A DNA stretch of 7,618 bases from CTSoil-075 sp964292325 (GCA_964292325.1 CAXYVG010000140.1:1-7618); one strand, 5' to 3'. Numbered from the stretch's first letter, positions 1 to 7,308 are shown. Notes: generated by a model from the sequence alone, not told the origin. A program made the numbers and translations.

Positions 1-19
1 CCAAGTAGATTGATTGCAT
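1..19 (-). CDS. Possible start of a further gene, cut by the window edge
   Basis: An ATG at 19-17 on the minus strand is preceded by AAGGA with a 5-base spacer (ACTTT), a well-placed Shine-Dalgarno site. Only six full codons are visible (M-Q-S-I-Y-L), so no product can be named. It lies 51 bases after the stop of the HerA gene on the same strand, so it could be a third cargo gene in the same operon. It could also be chance: six codons carry no coding signal. The 1-70 stretch shows no clear rho-independent terminator and no Tn3-type terminal repeat, which fits the operon or transposon continuing to the left. Confidence 0.35.
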
Positions 20-70
20 AAAGTTCCTTCAATTCCGATCTGCCCTCCCGTTTTCACATCCTACTTCAGT

Positions 71-2137
71 TCAATTTTGTTGCCATTCCTTTACAACAGC
101 TTCCCAATTGGCCGTTCTCTCGACCAATTTCCCATCAGCATCCTTTCTTGTCCAAACATCCCAGAAATCAGGGTCATCAGAATGGGGTTGCTGCTCTTTC
201 GTCAAATTTTTCATTTTAACTAAGACAGGAAGTTCAGATGCCCAGCCCATCAGTATTGCATGTTGAGATGGCAATGAAGGCAATTCACGGAGTAATCCTC
301 GCAAATTGTCGGGTACCATTTTATGAACTTGCTCCTGATCTTTGTCATTGCTAATTCGATGCAGAAGAAAAGTATTACATTGAGATAAAACTGTAGGTGA
401 TAATTCTGATGGTCGTTGCGAAGAAATAACCATACCGAGACCAAATTTCCTGCCTTCTCGTGCAATTTTCTCAAATACTTGACAGCAAACAGCTGCGACA
501 TCCTGATTTTCACTGTCCTCACGATACCGTTTAATAAATGTATGTGCTTCTTCAGCAACAAGTACCGTAGGTAAAGATTTGTTATATAGTCGTCTATAAC
601 GTTGCAATGATTCAAAAATAATTCTTGAAATGACAGCTGTCACAAGATGAGTAATTTCAGTTGGTACTAAAGAAAGATCAATAATTGAAACGCAGCTATC
701 ACCATCACCATCTTTCCCAATATATGTTTCTAACCAATTAGCCAAGTCAACTCTATGCTCTGAGTCATTGGTTATGGGTTTCATTCTTGTATCCGCAAGC
801 ATTGTGCGTATTCTAGCTACTAGATATTCAACATATTGCTCGCTACCATTTTCTTGTGCTAACGCCTCTAAATAGGAGACTAAATTATTTCCGTCAAAAG
901 GGACGGGGATATCCTCGTTTTTAGGAAGGAGTTCACACTCATCGCCTCCAAGGCTCTGAAATGAAGATAACACTCCATTTATGATGTTATCAACTGCGCT
1001 AACTTTAGCATTGTAATCTGGATATCTGCCTTCTCTTTGCCCACAAAAATCTTGAATAGAGATGATTAATTTATCTAGCTCAGGGCATGGTGTAGTTAAT
1101 CTCGCTTTGTATTCTTCCAGACTCTGACGCCAAATATTAATTTTAGCCAAAAGATTTTTGGCTCCAGGGAAATCATTAAGTGCCGCTGCTCCTTTAGATT
1201 TATCCGCTTTTAAAGAAACCAAAATTGTACCTAGGTATTTTTTAACTTCTATATCTATATTCTTTTGTAAATCAAATTCTTCATTTCTCATTGCTCTCAA
1301 GGAGCGTTTTAGTAATGGAAGTTGTGCTTTAGGACTTGCTTGCGTGAATGATGCCCACTCCGAACTATTCCAAAACCATGAGGGTACTTGTAATTGGTTT
1401 TCACTGCCTTCAGCCTCAACCTTAAATACTCTACCTTTAAATTTCGTCGTTGGCCCCAAAGCACGTGCATACTCGCCGTTGGGGTCTAGGATGATAAATC
1501 TGGCATTTGGTTTTATTTGTGATTCCAATGCAGATTCGAGTGACCACTGGATTAATCCAGATACAGAGCAAGACTTACCGCTACCAGTATTTCCGAGCAC
1601 TGCTATATGACGACCAAATAATCTATCAGGATCTACAGCTACATTTGCATTGTTCGCAAGTGGACTTTGTCCAATGATCACTCGCCTATTATTTCCAGAT
1701 TCGACTATTGATCTAAGTTGTAAATCTGTCGGTAGTAAAATAGCAGCCCCAATAGAAGGAAACGATTCAGAACCTCGTTGAAATCTGAAATAATCAGTAC
1801 CATCTTTGGACAAACGTTTAAGCATTCCCACCGGATTCAAACTTATTTTTTTTCGGGGGAATGGTAGATTTACTAAACCAAATTCTTGAACATCTCTTTG
1901 TTTTGGATAAGGCGAATGTTCTACAGCAAGCCACTCTATTTGCCCAACTAAGTAACCATTATCACATGATATTAATACATAACTGTTTACTCTTGGAAAG
2001 TTTCTAGGCGTTCCTGCATTCAAAGCAACAGTATCAGGTGAGTCAATCTCTAATATTGCTCTAATTTCATTAGGTGAAACAAAATCTACAGTGCCGACCC
2101 TGAGTTGCTCACCTTGTTCAATCGGAAATGAGTTCAT
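71..2137 (-). CDS. herA: HerA-type ATPase of a SIR2-HerA defence pair
   Basis: This 688-residue protein is a HerA/FtsK-superfamily P-loop ATPase, a family that forms hexameric DNA translocases. Visible marks: a beta-rich N-terminal stretch (about residues 10-75) compatible with a HAS barrel; Walker A GNTGSGKS at 182-189 (K188); the family motif LDPNGEY at 217-223; Walker B LVAEEAHTF at 526-534 (E529/E530); then ISSQRPSELS at 571-580 and FLLHRIS at 590-596, the region of the sensor and arginine finger (R594 is a candidate). About 300 residues separate LDPNGEY from Walker B, including a charged helical region (about 270-390), longer than a minimal HerA core. The start codon ATG overlaps the SIR2 stop as ATGA, with GAGG 7 bases upstream. 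It is not the archaeal repair HerA, which pairs with NurA; the partner here is SIR2. In characterised SIR2-HerA systems HerA assembles with SIR2 and supports anti-phage activity. The family is certain; the defence role rests on the pairing. Confidence 0.93.
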   Translation of the reverse strand: MNSFPIEQGEQLRVGTVDFVSPNEIRAILEIDSPDTVALNAGTPRNFPRVNSYVLISCDNGYLVGQIEWLAVEHSPYPKQRDVQEFGLVNLPFPRKKISLNPVGMLKRLSKDGTDYFRFQRGSESFPSIGAAILLPTDLQLRSIVESGNNRRVIIGQSPLANNANVAVDPDRLFGRHIAVLGNTGSGKSCSVSGLIQWSLESALESQIKPNARFIILDPNGEYARALGPTTKFKGRVFKVEAEGSENQLQVPSWFWNSSEWASFTQASPKAQLPLLKRSLRAMRNEEFDLQKNIDIEVKKYLGTILVSLKADKSKGAAALNDFPGAKNLLAKINIWRQSLEEYKARLTTPCPELDKLIISIQDFCGQREGRYPDYNAKVSAVDNIINGVLSSFQSLGGDECELLPKNEDIPVPFDGNNLVSYLEALAQENGSEQYVEYLVARIRTMLADTRMKPITNDSEHRVDLANWLETYIGKDGDGDSCVSIIDLSLVPTEITHLVTAVISRIIFESLQRYRRLYNKSLPTVLVAEEAHTFIKRYREDSENQDVAAVCCQVFEKIAREGRKFGLGMVISSQRPSELSPTVLSQCNTFLLHRISNDKDQEQVHKMVPDNLRGLLRELPSLPSQHAILMGWASELPVLVKMKNLTKEQQPHSDDPDFWDVWTRKDADGKLVERTANWEAVVKEWQQN

Positions 2138-3525
2138 TCAGCATCCTCGCTATTATTTGAAATTGTTGTACGATATAAACCCCTTGATTTCAATAGTTCT
2201 GCCATACGAATTGATGATCTGTCTATCGCTGCTTTAGGAAGATAAAAATCCACTAAATTCTTGATATCTCCAAAGTGGTCACCAAGTAATAAAGATATTT
2301 GAGCTTTTCTTCCACTTTCGTTTACAAAGCGCATAATTCTACCGAGTGGATCGCCGTAGGCAATTATTACTATATGCGTTGAGGGTATTGTCAGCATGTC
2401 AATAATAACACGGTTTATATGTTCATCTCCAAAACTATAACCATATGTTACCAAAGTACTATTAGGACGACATGTTGCAGATGCTAAGTCTCTGAATAGT
2501 TCAACATAAGGGTATTCTGATGTTTCTCGGTCTTTAACCGAGTTTGGATAAATCATTAATTGATGATAGTTCGCTGCTCCAGCAGCCTCCACTTGTAAAA
2601 AGGGTTCCACCGAACTCGCACCAAAAGGTAATCCAAATCGCCTTATGGCTCCTTCGGTAGTATACCAGTCCAATGAGCCATGTAATTTAGTAAAGCGCGC
2701 CACACCTTCCAAATATCTTGGTTCACCACGAATACCCGGTGGATTATAATGATAGTCGACTTCTAGTCGCGAAGATCTGAAAATAGGCGCTATAGTACCA
2801 ACAAATCTGTCAATTAGTCGAATACCTGCTATTTCAGCTCCTGCTTCAATTATCCTGTCGTAATTCGTCGTGAAAATATGTAATCGATCCCTTGTCGCTG
2901 TTCGACTTGAAAAACTCATCAAAAAACTTACTAAATAATTAAACGTTTGTGTTTTTAAATCGTTTTTTGCATCGCGAATTAACTTTTCCCCATTACTAAC
3001 TGAATCTGAGAATAATTTCAAACATCTTGTTAGCTCATTATTTAACTCAACTAACTCACTTTTTAAATTTCGATATGGGAGAGCACCAGGAGGCGGTTCT
3101 GGAAGTGGGAGATTTTGCGCAGTTAAAATCTCTAATCCTTTAATTAACTCATTAATTGAACGGATTTGGTCTTCAATATTACCTCTTCCTCTTCCTGAGG
3201 CTTCAGCTGTTTTAGCTACATAACTATCTATTTCAGCCTTGCAAACTTTGAGATCATTAATCCATCCCATGCCTTGAGGTTTCGTGCCTGTCGCTGACTC
3301 TTGGATTGCTGAACTAAGTCCCGCGCCAATAAGTATATTTAGGTGTTCAGACTGAAAAAGAGCAGTTAACCAAGGTTCTATTCTTAAACGCAAAAAATCA
3401 GGAGTGATTTTATCTCCTGGTTTTGCCCATGAGCAGTGTCCAACAACTTTAAATGCACCAACTTCGCTGTGTGGATCCAACTGAACCGGAGACTGGTCAT
3501 CTCCAAGCTTTAAGTATTGACTCAC
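2134..3525 (-). CDS. sir2: SIR2-family protein, probable NADase of SIR2-HerA defence
   Basis: This 463-residue protein has the SIR2 Rossmann-fold signature in order: GAGLS at 67-71 (NAD binding), FTTNYD at 218-223, KLHGSLDWY at 280-288 and YGYSFGDEHIN at 361-371. By analogy with bacterial defence SIR2 domains such as ThsA, N221 and H282 are the likely catalytic residues; both are present, so the enzyme looks intact. Between GAGLS and TNYD lies a helical, charged insertion (about 95-200), larger than in protein deacetylase sirtuins. No signal peptide or membrane segment is seen, so it is cytoplasmic. Translation starts at GTG (3525) with AAGGA inside the last codons of tnpR, 10 bases upstream; no in-frame ATG fits better. 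It is 7 bases after tnpR and overlaps herA by 4 bases, which implies coupled translation. The expected role is NAD+ depletion on phage infection together with HerA. Substrate and trigger are inferred. The gene is visibly AT-rich compared with tnpA. Confidence 0.92.
   Translation of the reverse strand: MSQYLKLGDDQSPVQLDPHSEVGAFKVVGHCSWAKPGDKITPDFLRLRIEPWLTALFQSEHLNILIGAGLSSAIQESATGTKPQGMGWINDLKVCKAEIDSYVAKTAEASGRGRGNIEDQIRSINELIKGLEILTAQNLPLPEPPPGALPYRNLKSELVELNNELTRCLKLFSDSVSNGEKLIRDAKNDLKTQTFNYLVSFLMSFSSRTATRDRLHIFTTNYDRIIEAGAEIAGIRLIDRFVGTIAPIFRSSRLEVDYHYNPPGIRGEPRYLEGVARFTKLHGSLDWYTTEGAIRRFGLPFGASSVEPFLQVEAAGAANYHQLMIYPNSVKDRETSEYPYVELFRDLASATCRPNSTLVTYGYSFGDEHINRVIIDMLTIPSTHIVIIAYGDPLGRIMRFVNESGRKAQISLLLGDHFGDIKNLVDFYLPKAAIDRSSIRMAELLKSRGLYRTTISNNSEDAE
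2145..2148 (-). promoter_or_regulatory. Ribosome binding site of herA, inside the SIR2 gene
   Basis: GAGG lies 7 bases before the herA ATG and within the last codons of the SIR2 gene. With the ATGA stop/start overlap this predicts translational coupling, which would keep the two partners in a fixed ratio. Confidence 0.7.
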
Positions 3526-3532
3526 TTTGAAT

Positions 3533-4102
3533 TCATCCTTCGTTAGAGTTAATAGCTGTTTTTCTTTTCAGCCTAAAATAGGTCGCCCTTGATATACCCG
3601 TTTTTTCCATTACTTCCTTAACTTGTACGTCCTTATTAATCAATTCATTAGCTAATTCAGCCTTCTTGTGAGGCTTTCTTCCGAATTTGACCCCCTTAAT
3701 CATAGCGGTCTTCCGCCCATCGTTAGTTCGCTCCAAGATCCTTTCTCGTTCCGCCTCGGCAACAGCTGCTAGTATCTGGATAACCATTTTTCCCATTGTG
3801 CCTTCAGTACTAAGACCATTCTCTAGAAATCGGATAGCGATGCCTTTTTTATAGCAAGTATCCACAATACGAATCATATCAGCGGTATTACGTCCTAGAC
3901 GATCCATTTTAGTACAGAGGATGATGTCATCTTTCTCCGCTCTGGCAAGGAGTCTCTGTAGCCCTGCACGCTCATCAGTTGCTCCTGACATCATGTCAGT
4001 AAATACACGATCATCCCTCACTCCCGCTGTTTTGAGTTCAGTAATCTGGCTCGTCAGTTTCTGATGGCTGGTTGATACTCTTGCATATCCTAATAATGCC
4101 AT
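3533..4102 (-). CDS. tnpR: Tn3-type serine resolvase TnpR
   Basis: This 189-residue small serine recombinase resolves transposition cointegrates at res. All key residues of the Tn3/gamma-delta resolvase family are at the canonical positions: R8 and S10 in YARVS (S10 is the nucleophile), R45 in DER, and R68 and R71 in MDRLGR (66-71). The long dimer/DNA helix spans about 101-136, with E124 and R125 present. A GRKP linker follows at 141-144, then a C-terminal helix-turn-helix at about 161-180 (VKEVMEKTGISRATYFRLKR). Length is close to the usual 185 residues, so it appears complete. It is divergent from tnpA with res between, as in Tn3. The ATG at 4102 has only a weak GAG about 6 bases upstream, but the start is fixed by homology to the conserved N-terminus. 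Its own binding to res should repress both divergent promoters. The unusual point is that its 3' end carries the ribosome binding site of the SIR2 gene, so tnpR heads the defence operon. Confidence 0.95.
   Translation of the reverse strand: MALLGYARVSTSHQKLTSQITELKTAGVRDDRVFTDMMSGATDERAGLQRLLARAEKDDIILCTKMDRLGRNTADMIRIVDTCYKKGIAIRFLENGLSTEGTMGKMVIQILAAVAEAERERILERTNDGRKTAMIKGVKFGRKPHKKAELANELINKDVQVKEVMEKTGISRATYFRLKRKTAINSNEG
3536..3540 (-). promoter_or_regulatory. Ribosome binding site of the SIR2 gene, within the tnpR 3' end
   Basis: AAGGA overlaps the last codons of tnpR (the sequence reads AAGGATGA, where TGA stops tnpR) and lies 10 bases before the GTG start of SIR2. It supports the GTG start and translation from a message that also carries tnpR. 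Confidence 0.65.
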
Positions 4103-4105
4103 TTT

Positions 4106-4130
4106 GGTCTCATAAATCGATATTGATACT
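4106..4130. promoter_or_regulatory. res subsite III (TnpR accessory binding site)
   Basis: A 25-base site bounded by GGTCTCA (4106-4112) and TGATACT (4124-4130), an imperfect inverted pair. It is the closest to tnpR, starting 4 bases upstream of the tnpR ATG, so bound TnpR would overlap the leader of tnpR. Confidence 0.65.
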
Positions 4131-4134
4131 GCGT

Positions 4135-4169
4135 AGTATCATAAGGTATAAATCGCGATTTTTGATACT
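4135..4169. promoter_or_regulatory. res subsite II (TnpR accessory binding site)
   Basis: A perfect 7-base inverted pair, AGTATCA (4135-4141) and TGATACT (4163-4169), encloses 21 AT-rich bases. The left arm also forms a tight palindrome with the right arm of subsite III (4124-4141, TGATACT-GCGT-AGTATCA). Confidence 0.75.
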
Positions 4170-4191
4170 AATGTATGATGCCGTTTTGAGC

Positions 4192-4219
4192 AGTCTCACA
4201 ATTTATAATATTTGAGACG
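4192..4219. promoter_or_regulatory. res subsite I (recombination crossover site)
   Basis: A 28-base site with arms AGTCTCA (4192-4198) and TGAGACG (4213-4219). Its 14-base core AATTTATAATATTT (4200-4213) is identical to the core of Tn3/gamma-delta res site I as I recall it, while the outer arms differ. This predicts strand exchange at the central AT dinucleotide and a resolvase with its own arm specificity. Confidence 0.8.
4204..4209 (+). promoter_or_regulatory. Probable -10 box of the tnpA promoter, inside res I
   Basis: TATAAT, a perfect sigma-70 -10 hexamer, lies 52 bases upstream of the tnpA ATG. No convincing -35 hexamer is seen 16-18 bases upstream (CCGTTT at 17 bases), so the promoter would be weak or activator-free basal. 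Because it sits in res I, TnpR binding should block it, as in Tn3. For tnpR a minus-strand promoter is expected in the same region (TTGTGA at 4201-4196 is a possible -35), but its -10 is ambiguous. Confidence 0.4.
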
Positions 4220-4249
4220 GTTAAAAAAAGGACAGAACTCCCGTTTACG

Positions 4250-4255
4250 AAAGGA
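4250..4255 (+). promoter_or_regulatory. Ribosome binding site of tnpA
   Basis: AAAGGA lies 6 bases before the ATG at 4262 and fixes this start. Confidence 0.75.
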
Positions 4256-4261
4256 TGCGCA

Positions 4262-7200
4262 ATGAGTGATGACTTTCTTACCAGCGAACAGACAGAAAAC
4301 TACGGTCGCTATGTGGCAGACCCAAATGAGGTTCAGCTGGCTCGGTATTTTCATCTGGATGAGCGTGACCTTGCTTTTATTAATCAGCGACGGGGAAAAC
4401 ATAACCGGCTGGGGATTGCACTTCAGCTGACTACGGCGCGCTTTCTGGGAACGTTTCTTCCTGATCCCCTTCAAATTCCCTCATTCATCCGTTTTTACAT
4501 TGCGGCACAGTTGAACATCAGCCGACCAGAGATCCTTTCCCGGTATGCTGAAAGAGAAAATACCCGCTGGGAGCATCAGGGGCTTATCAAGCTCTATTAT
4601 GATTATCATGATTTTGGTGATTTCCCCTGGACATTCAGACTGAAGCGTTTGCTCTATACTCGCGCCTGGCTCAGCAATGAGCGTCCAGGTCTGCTGTTTG
4701 ATTTTGCTACCGCATGGTTGCTGCAAAATAAGATCCTGCTACCCGCAGCCTCGACTCTGACAAGGCTGATTGGCGAAGTACGCGAACGGGCAAGTCGACG
4801 ATTATGGCGAAGGCTGGCTTTGTTGCCAGACAGCTGGCAGAAAACACAACTGGACGGTTTACTTGAAATACCTGAAGGGCAGCGTATATCGGTGCTGGAG
4901 GAGATGCGAAAAGGTCCTGTCACTATCAGTGGGCCGTCATTTACAGACGCCCTGGAGCGATATACCCGACTGCGTAGCATGGAGTTTTCCCGGTTGAATT
5001 TCTCCGGTCTGCCTGCCATCCAGCTGCGGAATTTGGCCCGTTATGCCGGAATGGCTTCGGTGAAATACATTTCAAGAATGCCTGACGAACGGCGACTGGC
5101 CGTGCTTACTGCGTTTGTGAAAGCACAGGAAATTTCGGCGCTTGACGAGGCCGTGGATGTGCTGGATATGCTTATTCTGGATATCACGCGTTCTGCAAAA
5201 AATATCGGGCAGAAAAAGCGGCTCAGGACCCTGAAAGATCTTGATCGTGCCGCGCTATTACTGGCACGGGCATGCACGTTATTACTTGATGAGAACACCG
5301 ATGAAGCAGCTCTGCGGCAGGCTATTTTTCGCCGCATACCAAAGGACAAACTGGCTGAATCCGTCGGCAAGGTAAATGAGCTGGCGCGCCCGCAAGATAC
5401 TCAGTTTCAGGATGAAATGGTGGAACAATATGGACGGGTGAAGCGTTTCCTGTCCGCGATGTTGCGTGACTTACACTTTCAGGCCGCCCCGGCCGGGGAG
5501 CTCACGTTGTCAGCAATCCATTATCTGGCCGAACTGAGTGGCTCAAAAAAGCGAATTCTCGACGATGCACCAGAGCAAATCATTTCCGGCCCATGGAAAC
5601 GTCTGGTCTACGACAGAGATGGTAGGATTCTACGAGCGGGTTACTCGCTGTGTCTTCTCGAGCGCCTTCAAGATTCTTTGCGCCGTCGTGATCTCTGGCT
5701 GGAGAACAGTGATCGGTGGGGGGACCCGCGTCAAAAATTGCTTCAGGGAGCTGAATGGCAGGCACAACGCATCCCGGTATGTCGGGCGCTGGGTCATCCA
5801 TCAGACGGAACTAAAGCAGCAGAACAACTGGCTACGCGGCTTGATGACACATGGAAATCAGTGGCTTCACGTTTTGCCTGCAACGCAGCGGTCAGCATAA
5901 GCAATGAAGGTAAGCATCCCTCACTGACGATTAGCAGTCTGGATAAACTGGATGAGCCACCGGCACTGATACAATTGAATCGTCGGGTAAGAGAACTGAT
6001 CCCACCCGTTGATCTGACTGAGCTGTTGCTTGAAATAGATGCCCGAACCGGTTTTACCCGCGAATTCAGCCACGTCAGTGAATCAGGTGCTCGGGCGCAG
6101 GATCTCCAGGTCAGTCTGTGCGCAACACTGCTGGCAGAAGCCTGCAATATAGGGCATGAACCCCTGATAAAGCATAATATTCCCGCGCTTACTCGCCATC
6201 GTCTGAGCTGGGTTAAACAAAATTATCTCAGGGCAGAAACGCTGGTCACCGCTAATGCACGGCTGGTTGATTTTCAGTCCACGCTGCCGCTCGCGGGGTA
6301 CTGGGGAGGTGGTGAGGTTGCCTCCGCAGATGGTATGCGTTTTGTCACACCGGTTAAAACGGTTAATTCCGGACCAAATCGTAAATACTTTGGTTCAGGA
6401 CGCGGTATCACCTGGTACAACTTCGTCTCCGATCAATACTCCGGTTTCCATGGCATTGTAGTTCCCGGGACGCTTCGTGATTCCATCTTTGTACTGGAAG
6501 GGCTTCTGGAGCAGCAGACCGGGCTGAATCCGGTAGAAATTATGACGGACACGGCAGGATCCAGCGATATCATTTTTGGCCTGTTCTGGTTACTGGGCTA
6601 CCAGTTTTCCCCTCGTCTGGCCGATGCAGGCGGGGCGATATTCTGGCGGGCAGATAAAACGGCACATTATGGTGCCCTGAATGAGCTGGCCCGGGGATGT
6701 GTTGAACTGTCAAAAATAGAATCCCAATGGGATGAAATGATGCGAATGGCGGGCTCACTGAAGCTTGGGACCATCCATGCATCAGAGCTTATTCGTTCAC
6801 TGTTGAGAAGTAGCCGACCATCTGGTCTGGCTCAGGCGATTATGGAAGTGGGCCGGGTCAACAAGACGTTGTATCTTCTCAACTATATCGATGATGAGGA
6901 TTACCGGCGTCGGATCCTCACTCAGCTCAACCGGGGAGAAGGACGCCATGCAGTGGCTCGAGCCATTTGCTACGGACAACGTGGTGAGATTAGAAAACGC
7001 TACCGTGAAGGGCAGGAAGATCAACTCGGTGCTCTGGGTCTGGTGACCAATGCGGTTGTGCTGTGGAATACACTTTACATGCAGGAGGCGTTGTCACATC
7101 TTCGCAAATCGGGGGAAACACCTGAAGAGGAGCATCTGGCAAGATTATCGCCGCTGATACATGGCCATATAAATATGCTGGGACATTATACGTTTTCGTT

Positions 7201-7270
7201 ACCGGAAGATATTCTGAAGGGCGAGTTAAGACCATTAAATTTGAATACAAACAATGAATTAACCTCTTAG
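4262..7270 (+). CDS. tnpA: Tn3-family transposase TnpA
   Basis: This 1002-residue protein is a full-length Tn3-family DDE transposase (Tn3 TnpA is about 1000 residues). It binds the 38-base terminal repeats and drives replicative transposition through a cointegrate. The N-terminal 170 residues (for example YFHLDERDLAFINQRRGKHN) match the DUF4158 DNA-binding region of the family; the C-terminal third (about 580-975) is the DDE_Tnp_Tn3 catalytic domain. Candidate catalytic residues are D690 in SADGMRF, D763 in MTDTAGSSD and E893 in RGEGRH, which align by spacing with Tn3 D689, D765 and E895. Further conserved blocks are CYGQRGEIRKRYREGQEDQ and LGLVTNAVVLWNT. No frameshift is seen, so it should be active. 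It is divergent from tnpR across res. The TAG stop (7268-7270) falls inside the right inverted repeat, so the last residues are constrained by the repeat. It is more GC-rich than the cargo genes. The exact subgroup of Tn3 elements cannot be settled by eye. Confidence 0.97.
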   Translation: MSDDFLTSEQTENYGRYVADPNEVQLARYFHLDERDLAFINQRRGKHNRLGIALQLTTARFLGTFLPDPLQIPSFIRFYIAAQLNISRPEILSRYAERENTRWEHQGLIKLYYDYHDFGDFPWTFRLKRLLYTRAWLSNERPGLLFDFATAWLLQNKILLPAASTLTRLIGEVRERASRRLWRRLALLPDSWQKTQLDGLLEIPEGQRISVLEEMRKGPVTISGPSFTDALERYTRLRSMEFSRLNFSGLPAIQLRNLARYAGMASVKYISRMPDERRLAVLTAFVKAQEISALDEAVDVLDMLILDITRSAKNIGQKKRLRTLKDLDRAALLLARACTLLLDENTDEAALRQAIFRRIPKDKLAESVGKVNELARPQDTQFQDEMVEQYGRVKRFLSAMLRDLHFQAAPAGELTLSAIHYLAELSGSKKRILDDAPEQIISGPWKRLVYDRDGRILRAGYSLCLLERLQDSLRRRDLWLENSDRWGDPRQKLLQGAEWQAQRIPVCRALGHPSDGTKAAEQLATRLDDTWKSVASRFACNAAVSISNEGKHPSLTISSLDKLDEPPALIQLNRRVRELIPPVDLTELLLEIDARTGFTREFSHVSESGARAQDLQVSLCATLLAEACNIGHEPLIKHNIPALTRHRLSWVKQNYLRAETLVTANARLVDFQSTLPLAGYWGGGEVASADGMRFVTPVKTVNSGPNRKYFGSGRGITWYNFVSDQYSGFHGIVVPGTLRDSIFVLEGLLEQQTGLNPVEIMTDTAGSSDIIFGLFWLLGYQFSPRLADAGGAIFWRADKTAHYGALNELARGCVELSKIESQWDEMMRMAGSLKLGTIHASELIRSLLRSSRPSGLAQAIMEVGRVNKTLYLLNYIDDEDYRRRILTQLNRGEGRHAVARAICYGQRGEIRKRYREGQEDQLGALGLVTNAVVLWNTLYMQEALSHLRKSGETPEEEHLARLSPLIHGHINMLGHYTFSLPEDILKGELRPLNLNTNNELTS

Positions 7271-7303
7271 CGTGGTTTTTTACATCATTGGACCTCGAAC
7301 CCC
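7266..7303 (-). repeat. Terminal inverted repeat of the Tn3-family transposon (tnpA end)
   Basis: Read inward on the minus strand, the 38 bases begin GGGGTTCGAGGTCC and end CCACGCTAAG. The length of 38 and the GGGG...TAAG ends are the hallmark of Tn3-family repeats. It sits at the end of tnpA, overlapping the last codons. The reading frame of the flanking resolvase fragment breaks exactly at its outer edge, which independently fixes the transposon boundary between 7303 and 7304. The partner repeat is not found in this window. Confidence 0.92.
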
Positions 7304-7308
7304 ATCTA
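7304..7308. other. Likely 5-base target-site duplication (one copy)
   Basis: ATCTA directly abuts the outer GGGG end of the inverted repeat. Tn3-family elements duplicate 5 bases of target; the second copy would be next to the left repeat, outside the window. It is therefore predicted, not confirmed. Confidence 0.5.

Larger units (their letters stand above)
4106..4219. other. res: res resolution site of the transposon (three subsites)
   Basis: The tnpR-tnpA intergenic region contains three pairs of inverted arms sharing the motif [A/G]GT[C/A]TCA. Site I is 28 bases, site II 35 and site III 25, with gaps of 22 bases (I-II) and 4 bases (II-III). In Tn3/gamma-delta, as recalled, the sites are 28, 34 and 25 bases with gaps of 22 and 5, and site I likewise lies nearest tnpA. 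The agreement in order, length and spacing makes this a functional-looking res for the adjacent TnpR. TnpR binding here would also cover the promoters of tnpA and of the tnpR-SIR2-herA transcript. Confidence 0.85.

Noticed and set aside
1..70. Left terminal inverted repeat of the transposon
   Set aside because: No GGGGTTCGAG...TAAG sequence on the plus strand here; the left end must be outside the window.
250..615. 121-codon open frame on the minus strand
   Set aside because: It lies in another frame of herA across the Walker B region; herA coding is clear there.
1158..1610. 150-codon open frame on the plus strand
   Set aside because: It is antisense to herA over its motif-bearing region, has no recognisable domain and no good ribosome binding site; a shadow of the real gene.
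4124..4141. Palindrome TGATACT-GCGT-AGTATCA as a dedicated operator or hairpin
   Set aside because: It is explained by the adjacent arms of res subsites III and II.
4654..6147. Several minus-strand open frames of 70-120 codons within tnpA
   Set aside because: They are serine/arginine-rich antisense translations of a well-supported transposase.
7272..7281. T-run after tnpA as a rho-independent terminator
   Set aside because: No stem precedes it; the T-run is part of the inverted repeat.
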